Source: an uncultured Latescibacterota bacterium (lineage in GTDB: Bacteria > Latescibacterota > UBA2968). From it: 64,000 nucleotides of DNA. This document shows positions 43,940 through 52,739 of this stretch, piece after piece; the first letter of the stretch is position 1; the number at the start of each line of letters is the position of its first letter. The position numbers were made by a program, and so were the translations under genes. Location of the stretch: NCBI GenBank assembly GCA_958295785.1, contig OY282377.1, forward strand, positions 4,590,896 through 4,654,895, written 5' to 3'. The notes beneath the pieces were generated by a model. That model was not told the DNA's origin. It searched no databases and saw nothing but the letters and a program-made list of their open reading frames with translations.

Positions 43940-45271
43940 TCAACGCTTCTCGACTGCTTTCTCCATTTCCGCATTCCCATTTCCCGTCACATACCCGTAC
44001 CAATTCTCTAGCACCTCGTACAAACGCGCTCGTTCCGCGGCGTGATCGGGATTGTCGAGCAAATTGTCCATCTCGTAGGGATCCTTTTCCAAATCGAACA
44101 GATGGGTCGGCTCAAAGCCTTCTTTTTTCGCCACCAACTTAAACGCGCCCGCGCGCACCATACACCATGGTTGCATTTCTGAAAACACGGGGCGGTCTAA
44201 GGTTTGCGAAGGGTCGCGCACCAGCGGCGCGAAACTGTCGCCCTCCACCGAAGGCTCGGGCGGTTGCGCGGCATAATCCACACACGTCGCAAAAAAATCC
44301 ACGCCCGACACCAAATCATCCACAACAGCCTCAGCCGCGCCATCCGGTGCGCGAACAATCAGGGGAATCCGACTCGACTCTTCCCAGGCCTTGCCCTTGT
44401 TCGTCTCGCCGTGACTGCCCTGCAAATCCCCGTGATCAGACGTGAACATCACCACCGTATTATCTCGCAAGCCCATCCGATCCAGCGCGCCCATCATCCG
44501 CCCCACATTCGCATCCAGTTGCGTCACCATCGCGTAATACGCCCGCAAATATTCATCCAAATCGTTGCCATAGCGTTGGTAAATGGGATCGTTCTCTTGC
44601 GGTTTGGGACTTGGCGGACTGTGCGTTTTTGTGTACGGATCGACCTCCTCGCAATTTGGCCGCCGCGCAAGGGTCGCGCCCCGATACATCTCGTCGTATT
44701 CATACCCCGGCTGCTCGGGATAGTGCGGGTTTTGGTAGGATACAAACAGCGCGAAGGGGGCATCTGCCGCCATCTTTTCCATGCGCGCAATCGCGATATC
44801 GCTCGTCACATCCGTGCGGTGGTGAGCGTACCAATGCTCATCGCCCGCCTCATCGTAAAACTTCACGCTGTGCAAAAAATCATTGTAACACTGATACCCG
44901 ATAAACTCCGTAAAATCCGCTCGCAACTCAGGCGGCACCCACACATTGCCCGTCGCGCCCAAATGCCACTTGCCCACCCAACCCGTCCGATACCCCGCCC
45001 CATTGAGTGCGCCGGCCAGGGTACGCGTCCCCTCGGGAATATACCGCCCATTGCGAAGCGTATCCGTCTGCGACCCGTATTGCCCAGACACCAGCGTCGC
45101 GCGAAACGGCGTGCAAACCGGCGCATTGGAATAACAGTTGCGAAACAAAACCCCCTCCCGCGCCAACTTGTCCAAATTCGGCGTATGGATATCCTCCGTC
45201 CCCATACACCCCATCGCAAACGCATGCATCTGATCCGCAAAGAGAAACAAGATATTCGGCCTCTCGCTCAT
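43940..45271 (-). CDS. Sulfatase (arylsulfatase family, S1)
   Basis: 443 residues. It opens RPNILFLFADQMHAFAMGCM with the metal-binding Asp; APVCTPFRATLVSG holds the C-T-P-F-R motif whose Cys is converted to formylglycine; GKWHLG and VVMFTSDHGDLQGSHG complete the site. Cytoplasmic or exported status is unclear as no signal peptide is seen. It hydrolyses a sulfate ester, likely on an algal or sponge polysaccharide. The start is three bases after the Ldh_2 stop with GGGAGGAG inside it, so co-translated. Confidence 0.9.
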   Translation of the reverse strand: MSERPNILFLFADQMHAFAMGCMGTEDIHTPNLDKLAREGVLFRNCYSNAPVCTPFRATLVSGQYGSQTDTLRNGRYIPEGTRTLAGALNGAGYRTGWVGKWHLGATGNVWVPPELRADFTEFIGYQCYNDFLHSVKFYDEAGDEHWYAHHRTDVTSDIAIARMEKMAADAPFALFVSYQNPHYPEQPGYEYDEMYRGATLARRPNCEEVDPYTKTHSPPSPKPQENDPIYQRYGNDLDEYLRAYYAMVTQLDANVGRMMGALDRMGLRDNTVVMFTSDHGDLQGSHGETNKGKAWEESSRIPLIVRAPDGAAEAVVDDLVSGVDFFATCVDYAAQPPEPSVEGDSFAPLVRDPSQTLDRPVFSEMQPWCMVRAGAFKLVAKKEGFEPTHLFDLEKDPYEMDNLLDNPDHAAERARLYEVLENWYGYVTGNGNAEMEKAVEKR

Positions 45272-45274
45272 CCG

Positions 45275-46300
45275 TCACTCCTCCCTGTTGTCAAATCGCG
45301 CATCTTCAAATTGTCCAAACGGAGACGGGACATCCACGCTATCGCCCACCTGTTCCAGCAGATCGCAGTGCTCATCGGTCATGGGAATGCCGATCTCGCG
45401 GTGCTCTTTTTCCCATTCCCATTCCATGCCCCCGGCCAACTCGGCGCGGTCGTGGCCCGGCAAGGGCTTTGTGGCACGCGCTTCGCCGATATAGCGATCC
45501 ATCTCCTGCTTAAACGCCTCGACATCGGCAAACCGCTTCACGTCAAACGCGGCAATAAACGCCCCTTGATGCGGCGCAGCCCCTTTGCCTTCCCCGGTAA
45601 ATCCATACCCCTCGCGCCAGATACCGGGCAAAATGCCGCCCATCGCCTGCAACACAGCCGCCAGCCCCAAGCCCTTGAAAACCGCAGCGGGAAAGTTTGC
45701 GAACGCTTCCTCGCTGTACGAAATAAAATGCGCGGACATATCCATCACAATAGGGGGTTGCACCGCAGATGGCACGGCGATGCTAATGGGCGATCCGCCC
45801 GACGCGCTCAACACCGTCGCGTCTCGGCGGGGGCGATAGCGGTGCGATGACAGTGCCATTCCAATGCAGTCGTGCGCCAGGGCCATGCGGGAATAATTGC
45901 CCGCCGCGCCAAAGTGGAAGTGATTGCGCGTTGTCACCGCGCCCACGCCCACGTTCAACGCCTTTTCAATCGCCATCTCCGTCCCCATATACGACGGGAA
46001 ATACCCCAACCCGCCATCGCCATCGATCACAGCCGTCGCCTCCGCCTCAGAGACCACCGTCACATGGGAGCGCGGATTGGTATGCCCATTTTGCATTTCA
46101 GAAATATAGTCGCGCACTTGCCGCGTGCCGTGGCTAAACACGCAACGCAAATCATTTGCTGTCAATGTGATGGCCATGTGTTGCGCGTGTTCTTCAGACA
46201 TTCCCACAGCCTGAAACAGCGCGCGAACATAATCCTCCATCACCCGATAGGGCACGCGAATGCCGCGGTCCGGATGCGAATTAAACAATCGCGAGGGCAT
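45275..46300 (-). CDS. Malate/L-lactate dehydrogenase-type oxidoreductase (Ldh_2)
   Basis: 341 residues. The Ldh_2 fold is visible in HGTRQVRDYISEMQNG, AVIDGDGGLGYFPSYMGTEM, VGAVTTRNHFHFGAAGNYSR (active-site His) and PIVMDMSAHFISYS. Family members are NAD(P)-dependent dehydrogenases of malate, lactate, ureidoglycolate or sugar-derived hydroxy acids; the substrate cannot be told here. ATG at 46300 with TGGAGG upstream. Lies between two sulfatases on the same strand, so probably in one catabolic operon. Confidence 0.88.
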   Translation of the reverse strand: MPSRLFNSHPDRGIRVPYRVMEDYVRALFQAVGMSEEHAQHMAITLTANDLRCVFSHGTRQVRDYISEMQNGHTNPRSHVTVVSEAEATAVIDGDGGLGYFPSYMGTEMAIEKALNVGVGAVTTRNHFHFGAAGNYSRMALAHDCIGMALSSHRYRPRRDATVLSASGGSPISIAVPSAVQPPIVMDMSAHFISYSEEAFANFPAAVFKGLGLAAVLQAMGGILPGIWREGYGFTGEGKGAAPHQGAFIAAFDVKRFADVEAFKQEMDRYIGEARATKPLPGHDRAELAGGMEWEWEKEHREIGIPMTDEHCDLLEQVGDSVDVPSPFGQFEDARFDNREE

Positions 46301-46385
46301 AATGCCTCCAAAAAAAATAGACTTGGGGCGCAATTCCCCATTCTTCCAAAATGGTCACGACGTTGTCTCCACCTTCAGCTTTTTT

Positions 46386-47861
46386 TTACGCATGCCATCG
46401 GATCTGCGGCATATCGGATTTTGGCGGTGGGGGCCAGTGTTGGCCGCGCTGGCTGGTCAGCCCTCGGTTGGGGCCGGGGCGATATTGCCGATCTGGAAAG
46501 CCGATCAATTGCCCATCCTCAACCCATGCTTCATCCCCACCGTAAAGTTCGCCGATCAAAAGCTCGGTCAACCGCGCCAGGGGTTCGGCGTATCGCGGAT
46601 CAGCCGACAAATCCACACATTCCCGGGGATCGCTTTCCAAATCAAATAGTTGCCGATAATTTCCCACAGCAAAATAAATCAACTTGTAGCGACCATCGCA
46701 AATCATCCGCGTGGCATGGGCATCTTCGCCGATCTCGCCATAGAACCAATCCCGTTTTTGCGCGCCAACCATCGACATCCCCTCCACAGTATCGGGAATA
46801 TCCACCCCCGCCAAATCCAGCAATGTGGGCATCACATCGCGCCACCCCACCAAGCGATCATCCACGCGGTTGAACCCGACCCGCTCATCGCCTTCAGCAC
46901 CGAGCAAAATCATCGGAATATTGGCGGACCCCGCGTAGAAAAGCCGCTTCGCCCACATATTGTGATCGCCCAACATATCGCCGTGATCCGACGTAAAACA
47001 TATCATCGTCTTGTCGAGCAATCCCTCTTCTCTCAGCGTGCCAATCAACACGCGCAAGCTGTGGTCAATATGGGTACACAGGGCATAAAACGCCCGCCGC
47101 GCCATCTCGACTTGAACCGCGCTGTGCTTATCGCCGCGTGCCGTCGTGGATTGGAGTCCATAAGGGAGGTCATCCGACAAAACCCAATCGCCCACAACCG
47201 GCGCGTCAATCGCCATATCCCGATAAAAATTCAAATACGTCTGCAAAGGCACGAGCGGCGGATGCGGATGCCGATAGGACAAAAACCAGAACGAGGGGCG
47301 TTTGGGGTCTCGGCGTTTTACAACGCGCGCCATGTTCTGCGTCGCCCAATTCGTCGCGTGCGTCGCATCGGGCAAATGCCATGCCACCGCGCTGTACTCG
47401 TTGTTGCTCATGCCGTGATTGAAGTGTTGCCCCACATAGCCCTGATCGCCCAAAAAAAGCTCGTAATCGTCCACCACCCCATACTGCACGCGGCCCTCTT
47501 CATCCAAGATCACATCGTCAAACCCAATGCGATCCCGCTGCGGATACACATGCAACTTGCCCACCGCATAAGCCTGATAGCCCGCATCCCGAAACGTCTG
47601 CGCCAAAGTTGGAATGTCGGGCATCTCGAGTTGCTCCTTAAACACGCGATCCCCATGCGTGCGCGGCGGCGTACCCGTCATCAGCGTGCGCCGCGCCGGA
47701 ATGCACACCGGGCACTCGGCATAACAGTTGGTAAAACGCACGCCGCTTCGGGCCAATTCATCCAGCGTCGGCGTCTGAATCACCGGATGCCCCGCACATC
47801 CCAAGAGATGCGCCGGCCAGTGGTCCGTTGAAATCAACAACACATTGGGTCGTGCAGACAT
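46386..47861 (-). CDS. Sulfatase (arylsulfatase family, S1)
   Basis: 491 residues. RPNVLLISTDHWPAHLLGCA gives the metal-binding Asp; ECPVCIPARRTLMTG holds the C-x-P-x-R formylglycine motif (Cys-Ile-Pro-Ala-Arg); AVGKLHVYP and MICFTSDHGDMLGDH follow. It differs from the 43940 sulfatase enough to suggest another substrate. ATG with GAGAGGA upstream. First gene of the sulfatase/Ldh_2/sulfatase run. Confidence 0.9.
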   Translation of the reverse strand: MSARPNVLLISTDHWPAHLLGCAGHPVIQTPTLDELARSGVRFTNCYAECPVCIPARRTLMTGTPPRTHGDRVFKEQLEMPDIPTLAQTFRDAGYQAYAVGKLHVYPQRDRIGFDDVILDEEGRVQYGVVDDYELFLGDQGYVGQHFNHGMSNNEYSAVAWHLPDATHATNWATQNMARVVKRRDPKRPSFWFLSYRHPHPPLVPLQTYLNFYRDMAIDAPVVGDWVLSDDLPYGLQSTTARGDKHSAVQVEMARRAFYALCTHIDHSLRVLIGTLREEGLLDKTMICFTSDHGDMLGDHNMWAKRLFYAGSANIPMILLGAEGDERVGFNRVDDRLVGWRDVMPTLLDLAGVDIPDTVEGMSMVGAQKRDWFYGEIGEDAHATRMICDGRYKLIYFAVGNYRQLFDLESDPRECVDLSADPRYAEPLARLTELLIGELYGGDEAWVEDGQLIGFPDRQYRPGPNRGLTSQRGQHWPPPPKSDMPQIRWHA

Positions 47862-47979
47862 GAGAATCCTCTCTCTTTCGCAGGGCAGTTAGCCAGAAAC
47901 TTGACACCGCGCAAAAGGTTCACTAAGTTCGGAAAGTAGCCCTTGTTTGAAAAAAAACGGCATTTGGCAGGAGATTGCC

Positions 47980-49119
47980 ATGGCGACGATTGTAGATGGC
48001 AAAAAGCGCATCCCCTTTCTGCGGGGCATGCTCGCGCACTATTTAATTGAACATGGATTCGCATTTCAAGAAGCGTACAAATTTGCAGACGGCATCCGTC
48101 GGTCCCTGCAAAAAGCAAAAGACATCAAAGCCGAAGACATGACCGACCTCGTGAGAAATCAGGTCGCACGCGAATTTGGCAACCTCAACATCGGCGATGC
48201 CATCTTTTGGCAACCCACATCCCGGCAAATTTTCATCGAAGAAGGCGAAGACCGCGCCCTGTTCTCGCTAGACAGACTCGCGGATTCCCTCGAAGCCATT
48301 GGCCTGGACCGCGATCTCGCGTATCGCATTGCCACACAGGTCGAGCAAGAACTCTCGCGCTCACAGGGCCAAGTGATCAAGCGACCACAAATTTTTGAGA
48401 CAACGCTGAACACCTTAACAGATGGATACAGCGTTCACTACGCCGAGCGCTATCGGGCGTGGTATCGCTTTCGCAAGGACCGGCAGCACAAGCCCCTCGT
48501 CATTCTCATCAGCGGCGCGAGTGGGGTGGGCAAAACATCCGTGGGATTGGCACTCGCCAATCTGCTGAAAATTTCGCGCGTCGTATCCACCGATGCCATT
48601 CGGCAAATTATGCGCCTGATGATCTCGCCCGAACTCATGCCCGCATTGCACGCCTCGTCTTTTTCCGCATGGGAACACACAGGCGCGGAATTGAGCGGCG
48701 AGCATCCGCCAGTCGTACAGGCATTTCGAGAACAGGCGGTTCGCGTCGGCGTTGGCGTGCGCGCCATGATTGAACGCGCCATTGAAGAACACGTCAGCCT
48801 CGTCATCGACGGCGTGCATCTCTTGCCCGATTTGATCGACTTGAGCACGCACGAAGATCGCGCGACATTTATCTGGATGATTTTGTACTTGGACGACAAA
48901 AAACGCTATGCCGAGCGGTTTGAATTTCGCAGCGAAGAGGCCGCGCAACGGCCATCGCACCGCTATGTCGAAAACCTCGACGCCATTTTGCAAATTCAGC
49001 AACACATCCTAAAAGTGGGCGAAGCCCATCACCTAATAGCAGTTGAAAACGCCAATTTTGACGAAGCCGTGCAATCCTTGTCCATGCACATCATGGACAT
49101 CCTGCGAGAACGCTACTGA
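47980..49119 (+). CDS. 2-phosphoglycerate kinase-like protein with ATP-cone
   Basis: 379 residues. An ATP-cone-like N-terminal domain (about 1-100, RIPFLRGMLAHYLIEHGFAF) is followed by a P-loop kinase with GASGVGKTSVG (about 180-190), VVSTDAIRQIMRLM and VIDGVHLLP. This order is that of archaeal 2-phosphoglycerate kinases, which make 2,3-bisphosphoglycerate for the cyclic compatible solute; bacterial homologues are of unsure role. ATG at 47980 with AGGAG upstream. Divergent from the sulfatases. Confidence 0.75.
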   Translation: MATIVDGKKRIPFLRGMLAHYLIEHGFAFQEAYKFADGIRRSLQKAKDIKAEDMTDLVRNQVAREFGNLNIGDAIFWQPTSRQIFIEEGEDRALFSLDRLADSLEAIGLDRDLAYRIATQVEQELSRSQGQVIKRPQIFETTLNTLTDGYSVHYAERYRAWYRFRKDRQHKPLVILISGASGVGKTSVGLALANLLKISRVVSTDAIRQIMRLMISPELMPALHASSFSAWEHTGAELSGEHPPVVQAFREQAVRVGVGVRAMIERAIEEHVSLVIDGVHLLPDLIDLSTHEDRATFIWMILYLDDKKRYAERFEFRSEEAAQRPSHRYVENLDAILQIQQHILKVGEAHHLIAVENANFDEAVQSLSMHIMDILRERY

Positions 49120-49139
49120 CGCGCCCGGCCCGCGGCGTC

Positions 49140-49445
49140 TCATTTCCGAATGATCACGGCGTAGTGCATCAGCGCGTCCCCGACATTCTCAATCCCGTGC
49201 AAAATGCTGCATTCCAAGTGCATGGCCTCGCCGGTGTTGACGGGATGCGTTTCGTCGCCGTACAAAACTTCGCCCTTTCCCTCAATCACGTAGAAAATTT
49301 CCCAACCCTCGTGCCGGTGCGGCGGATGGGCGCGCTGGCCCGGGCCAACCTCAGAGATATGCAGATGCAGGCGGTCCGCATCCGTGCCTTCGGTGAACAA
49401 AAACCGGGGAATACCCTTGATATCCGTGCGGGTTTCAACAGCCAT
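49140..49445 (-). CDS. Cupin domain protein
   Basis: 101 residues. A single cupin with both metal motifs: HPPHRHEGWEIFYVIEGKGE and, later, EAMHLECSILHGIENVG. Small cupins like this are metal-dependent isomerases, dioxygenases or binding proteins; the function is not fixed by sequence. ATG with TTAGGAG upstream. Confidence 0.85.
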   Translation of the reverse strand: MAVETRTDIKGIPRFLFTEGTDADRLHLHISEVGPGQRAHPPHRHEGWEIFYVIEGKGEVLYGDETHPVNTGEAMHLECSILHGIENVGDALMHYAVIIRK

Positions 49446-49523
49446 AACGCAACTCCTAACAGTAATGGGGTGGTCGTCACAGTCAGATCATACGCCTCAT
49501 GCAACGTCATTGGCGCGTCATGC

Positions 49524-49784
49524 TCAACGCGATGCGTATGGATGGTCGTCACAGTCGGGCCGATTGGGGTCGTCAATCACCATGCCCGTCTCGAGATATT
49601 CGAGTGCTTTGACATAGCTGCGGCGCTCGAGAAAATGCCTGAGTTGTGCGGGCGCGCTGCGGTCGAGGCCGCGCTGAATATCGTCGAGTTTGATCAGATG
49701 CTCGGCGATATTTTCGTTTTTGTCAATGGCCTCAAACATCGCAACAAGTGTGGATCGAATGTCCATCGCTTGATCGGAAGTCAT
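49524..49784 (-). CDS. Hypothetical protein
   Basis: 86 residues starting MTSDQAMDIRSTLVAMFEAI, mostly helical, with a C-terminal DDPNRPDCDDHPY tail. No family recognised. AGGAG stands seven bases before the ATG at 49784. Lies beside the cupin. Confidence 0.55.
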   Translation of the reverse strand: MTSDQAMDIRSTLVAMFEAIDKNENIAEHLIKLDDIQRGLDRSAPAQLRHFLERRSYVKALEYLETGMVIDDPNRPDCDDHPYASR

Positions 49785-49924
49785 ATCTACTCCTGTGAAT
49801 TTGGAATGGTCGCCGACATCGCCCGTGCGTACACGCCCAAACGAGAACGCCCGCCGAAATGAACTGCTACCGCAGTTATGCACCACTTGACGGGCGTTTT
49901 GTGTTATTGGGTCTTGCCAGTGCT

Positions 49925-50293
49925 TTAGGTCGCTTTTGATAGATGATCCCGCAACTGTCGCCGCCTATCTCCTTCTTTGCGGCGTTTCGCCTCCAACCGA
50001 TCCAGCAACGGCTGTAACGACGCCTCAGCGGGATCGTTCACGAACTCCCAAAAATCGCCGGGCAACCATCCGTCAACCAACTCGCTGTCGAGTTGCGCGA
50101 CCATAAACCAGACCTCATCATCCAAACGATTGCGGAGCATCGCGCCGAGTTCCTGCGTGGTGAGATTGGAGACCAAAATCGCGGCGTAGGGAAAGGGCGA
50201 GACCCAATTGCGGATCGCCCGAGAGGTGTTGAGAACCGCATGCACCCGCGCTCGCGGGCATACCGGGCTATATGTCAAGAGGTAGGCTTTCAT
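49925..50293 (-). CDS. Hypothetical protein
   Basis: 122 residues beginning MKAYLLTYSPVCPRARVHAV. The alpha/beta pattern with PYAAILVSNLTTQELGAML and EVWFMVAQLDSELVDGWLPG recalls small ferredoxin-like-fold proteins, but no function is known to me. A charged helix closes it. It starts inside the end of the preceding membrane-protein gene (ATGA overlap). Confidence 0.6.
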   Translation of the reverse strand: MKAYLLTYSPVCPRARVHAVLNTSRAIRNWVSPFPYAAILVSNLTTQELGAMLRNRLDDEVWFMVAQLDSELVDGWLPGDFWEFVNDPAEASLQPLLDRLEAKRRKEGDRRRQLRDHLSKAT

Positions 50294-50619
50294 GAGTCTC
50301 GTTCCTCGTCAATGTCGGGGGGAGCAAGTGAATCCTCTTCTTGGGTTGACACTTCAGGATTAGACAACTGGGGCGCAGGGTCTGCGAGTGGAAGTTCGTC
50401 CGCAGGCATTGGATCCGGCAATTCTTTGCCCTCGATCAACGCCAATAGTCGGTATTCCTCGGATTGTAGCCGGTCTGGATCATGCTTGGCAAACCGCGCA
50501 TAGTGGCGATTGTAGTTAAATATAAGCCACAATGCGACGAGCACACATGCGACGGTAATGAGAGGGATGCCGCCGATCACAAGTGTTGATTCAAAGAGCC
50601 AAGCAAAAAATAGCAACAA
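50290..50619 (-). CDS. Small membrane protein
   Basis: 109 residues from a TTG start. One or two hydrophobic helices (about 2-37) are followed by an acidic, Pro-rich cytoplasmic or periplasmic tail (PADELPLADPAPQLSNPEVS). No family recognised. Coupled to the downstream gene by ATGA. Confidence 0.5.
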   Translation of the reverse strand: MLLFFAWLFESTLVIGGIPLITVACVLVALWLIFNYNRHYARFAKHDPDRLQSEEYRLLALIEGKELPDPMPADELPLADPAPQLSNPEVSTQEEDSLAPPDIDEERDS

Positions 50620-50747
50620 AGGACTGATCCAAAGTCATGGGACCAACGGCCCCATGACCGTGCCCCGCTTGACGAGCAAACTACCGATTTCCCATAGGCC
50701 TAGGCTGTTCAAAATTTTGTGAACAGACATTTGTCACTTCTCCGAGG

Positions 50748-50939
50748 CTAAGGCATTGTGATCAAAATGGTAATGGACGCGCTCATAATGGCGATCAAAA
50801 TGGTGAACAGGAGGCCAATGATCCAGCACTGGCCTTGCTCCAGATTGTCGAGGCACTTATCCAGTTGGGCGACGAGGGCCTCGAGTTTTGCCAGTCTTTC
50901 GTTTGTCGTAACTTGTGCATTAATAACGGGAATAGGCAT
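50748..50939 (-). CDS. Small membrane protein with coiled coil
   Basis: 63 residues: an N-terminal coiled coil (TNERLAKLEALVAQLDKCLD, about 12-31) and one C-terminal transmembrane helix (about 40-62). The layout is like XhlA/holin-associated or other membrane-anchored small proteins. AAGGAA precedes the ATG. Confidence 0.55.
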   Translation of the reverse strand: MPIPVINAQVTTNERLAKLEALVAQLDKCLDNLEQGQCWIIGLLFTILIAIMSASITILITMP

Positions 50940-50965
50940 GGGGTTTTCCTTCTATTGTCGGGCTT

Positions 50966-51334
50966 TCATTTTTTCGGCGATGAATCCCCTTGCCCTCGCA
51001 CGAGTTGTCGCACGTCGCTGCGCGTGGATTGGAGGGCGCGTTTTAAGTAGGTCAACGCGCGTCCCGGTTGGGTCTGTCTGCCACATGTGAACAAGTCAAT
51101 CGCGACAAAACCTTGCTCCGGCCAAGTGTGGATGGTCAGATGGCTTTCCTGAATCACGACAACACCCGACACGCCGCAGGGCGAAAAACGATGAAATGTG
51201 GTGTTGAGAACCGTGGTGCCTGCGCGGTGGGCCGCTTCGACCATAACCGTTTCAAGCGCGGCGACATCATTGAGCAAACCGGTCGGGCAACCGTACAAAT
51301 CGACGAGCAAATGTTTGCCCAGTGCGTGGGGCAT
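50966..51334 (-). CDS. speD: S-adenosylmethionine decarboxylase proenzyme
   Basis: 122 residues, the SpeH/prokaryotic class 1B length. The self-cleavage region is VVVIQESHLTIHTWPE, where the Ser becomes the pyruvoyl group, followed by FVAIDLFTCG. It makes decarboxylated AdoMet, the aminopropyl donor in spermidine synthesis. The spermidine synthase is not in this window. Start ATG at 51334. Confidence 0.93.
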   Translation of the reverse strand: MPHALGKHLLVDLYGCPTGLLNDVAALETVMVEAAHRAGTTVLNTTFHRFSPCGVSGVVVIQESHLTIHTWPEQGFVAIDLFTCGRQTQPGRALTYLKRALQSTRSDVRQLVRGQGDSSPKK

Positions 51335-51358
51335 AGGCTCTCATGCAAGCGGTGGACA

Positions 51359-52126
51359 TTAGGATAGAATTTTTTCCACGTATTCACGCGCAACAGCGCA
51401 GGCTTCAGCGGGTTCGGCCCAAGTGACGTGTTCGAGTTCGATAACGAGATCGCCATCATATCCCGCATCCCTGAGAATGCCGATCACCTCTTCAAAAGGC
51501 AAATCCCCTTCGCCAAAGGGCACGGGCGTCTCCCCTTGTTGATCGCGCAAGTGAACCGCGCCGATGCGATCCGCAAAAGCCGTTGCAAAATCGCGCACAT
51601 CAACGCCTGCGGACAGGAGGTGACCGGTATCCATCAGCACTTTGGCGCGGTCCGGAAGCTCGGGCAAAACGCGCTCGTAATCCGCGATATTTTCCAACAA
51701 ATTGCCCTTGTGATTGCCCATGTTGAGCGTGAAATCCGAAATGCGGTCGAGTGCGTAATTGATCCCCGTAACAAAATCTTCCCGCGCTTCGTCCGTGCGC
51801 TGCCCGCCCTTGAGATTGGCACACCGAAGGCGCAGGGCACGCGCGAGGTGGATATCCCATTCGACCTGCCGCAAATTGTATCTCAAGTCGCGCTCGCCAT
51901 TGGCATTGCACCCCGTGAGGTTGCGAATGTTGAGGCCCGTCAGCGCGACCCCCGCATCGTCCAGCCGCTCGCGCACCATGCGAACCGATGTATCCCGATG
52001 AACGGGCGAACTCTCGGTCCATGCTCGAAAAAGTTCAATGCGACAAAAGCCCGCTGCGCTCGCAACATTCAGCGCATCGGGCAAAAGCAAATCGGGACAA
52101 ACAGTGGTACTAAAAGTCAGTTGCAT
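51359..52126 (-). CDS. Sugar-phosphate isomerase/epimerase (xylose isomerase-like TIM barrel)
   Basis: 255 residues. TIM-barrel of the AP endonuclease 2 superfamily: NLKGGQRTDEAREDFVTGIN, VLMDTGHLLSAGVDV, GAVHLRDQQGETPVPFGEGD and DGDLVIELEH carry the metal-binding acid and His residues. Likely isomerises a sugar or polyol. ATG at 52126 has a weak ribosome binding site. Adjacent upstream sequence holds the GTCAGTGG repeat. Confidence 0.82.
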   Translation of the reverse strand: MQLTFSTTVCPDLLLPDALNVASAAGFCRIELFRAWTESSPVHRDTSVRMVRERLDDAGVALTGLNIRNLTGCNANGERDLRYNLRQVEWDIHLARALRLRCANLKGGQRTDEAREDFVTGINYALDRISDFTLNMGNHKGNLLENIADYERVLPELPDRAKVLMDTGHLLSAGVDVRDFATAFADRIGAVHLRDQQGETPVPFGEGDLPFEEVIGILRDAGYDGDLVIELEHVTWAEPAEACAVAREYVEKILS

Positions 52127-52166
52127 AAGATCGCTCTTTGGAGAAGGAGTCCGTCCGCCCAAAAAT

Positions 52167-52262
52167 CAGGGGTCAGTGGTCAGTGTCCGGTGGTCAGTCC
52201 ATCCCAGCCCTCCACCAACCGTAGGGACAGGTCCCTGTGCCTGTCCTTATATGTAAAACAAG
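52167..52262. repeat. GTCAGTGG repeat and GTAGGGACAGGTCCC palindrome
   Basis: The same CAGGGGTCAGTGGTCAGT motif as at 22937, twice in a row, followed by the palindrome GGGACAGGTCCC / GTGCCTGTCC at about 52223-52248. It lies 40 bases upstream of the isomerase start. Confidence 0.6.
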
Positions 52263-52379
52263 CTCTCAGCAGTCCGTCTCCGCTTCGCCCTGTACTCCAA
52301 AGCGAATCGAAGCATATATGAGTCGGAAAAATCCGTCAAATCCCGTGCATCCAGAACTGAGCGCGTTTGCGGATGCCTT

Positions 52380-52739
52380 TCACCGACCATTCAGATAAAG
52401 CACGACATCCTCGCCCTCGGTCTCCACGCGATAGGTGCGGACGCGCAGCGAATCATCGGTAATGGACTTGCCGGTCTTCAGGTCAAACTCCCAGTTGTGC
52501 CACGGGCACTTGATGATCTCGTTCTCGCGCTCATGCCCGATATTGGTCTCGCCTTCCCACACGACGAGCGGGCGGACGCGGCCCTTGCAGAGCGGCCCCA
52601 AGCGATGCGGGCAGACATTGCGGAGGGCGTAAAGCGTACCATCCACATTGAGAATACCGATTTCGCGCTTGTTGACCGTCACAATTTCGCGCTCCCCCGG
52701 CGGCAAGTCCGCTGTTTTCGCTACCCTGTGTTTTTGCAT
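52380..52739 (-). CDS. Rieske [2Fe-2S] ferredoxin-like protein
   Basis: 119 residues. The cluster ligands are in NVCPHRLGPLC and, later, KCPWHNWEFDLKTG (CxH and CxxH). It carries electrons to an unseen oxygenase or acts as a stand-alone ferredoxin. Its start overlaps the amidohydrolase stop (TGATG), so both are one operon and possibly one ring- or amide-degrading pathway. Confidence 0.88.
   Translation of the reverse strand: MQKHRVAKTADLPPGEREIVTVNKREIGILNVDGTLYALRNVCPHRLGPLCKGRVRPLVVWEGETNIGHERENEIIKCPWHNWEFDLKTGKSITDDSLRVRTYRVETEGEDVVLYLNGR

Noticed and set aside
44204-45850. 548-residue plus-strand frame across the sulfatase and Ldh_2 genes
   Set aside because: Spans two genes with intact catalytic motifs on the minus strand and shows an Arg/His-rich low-information sequence.
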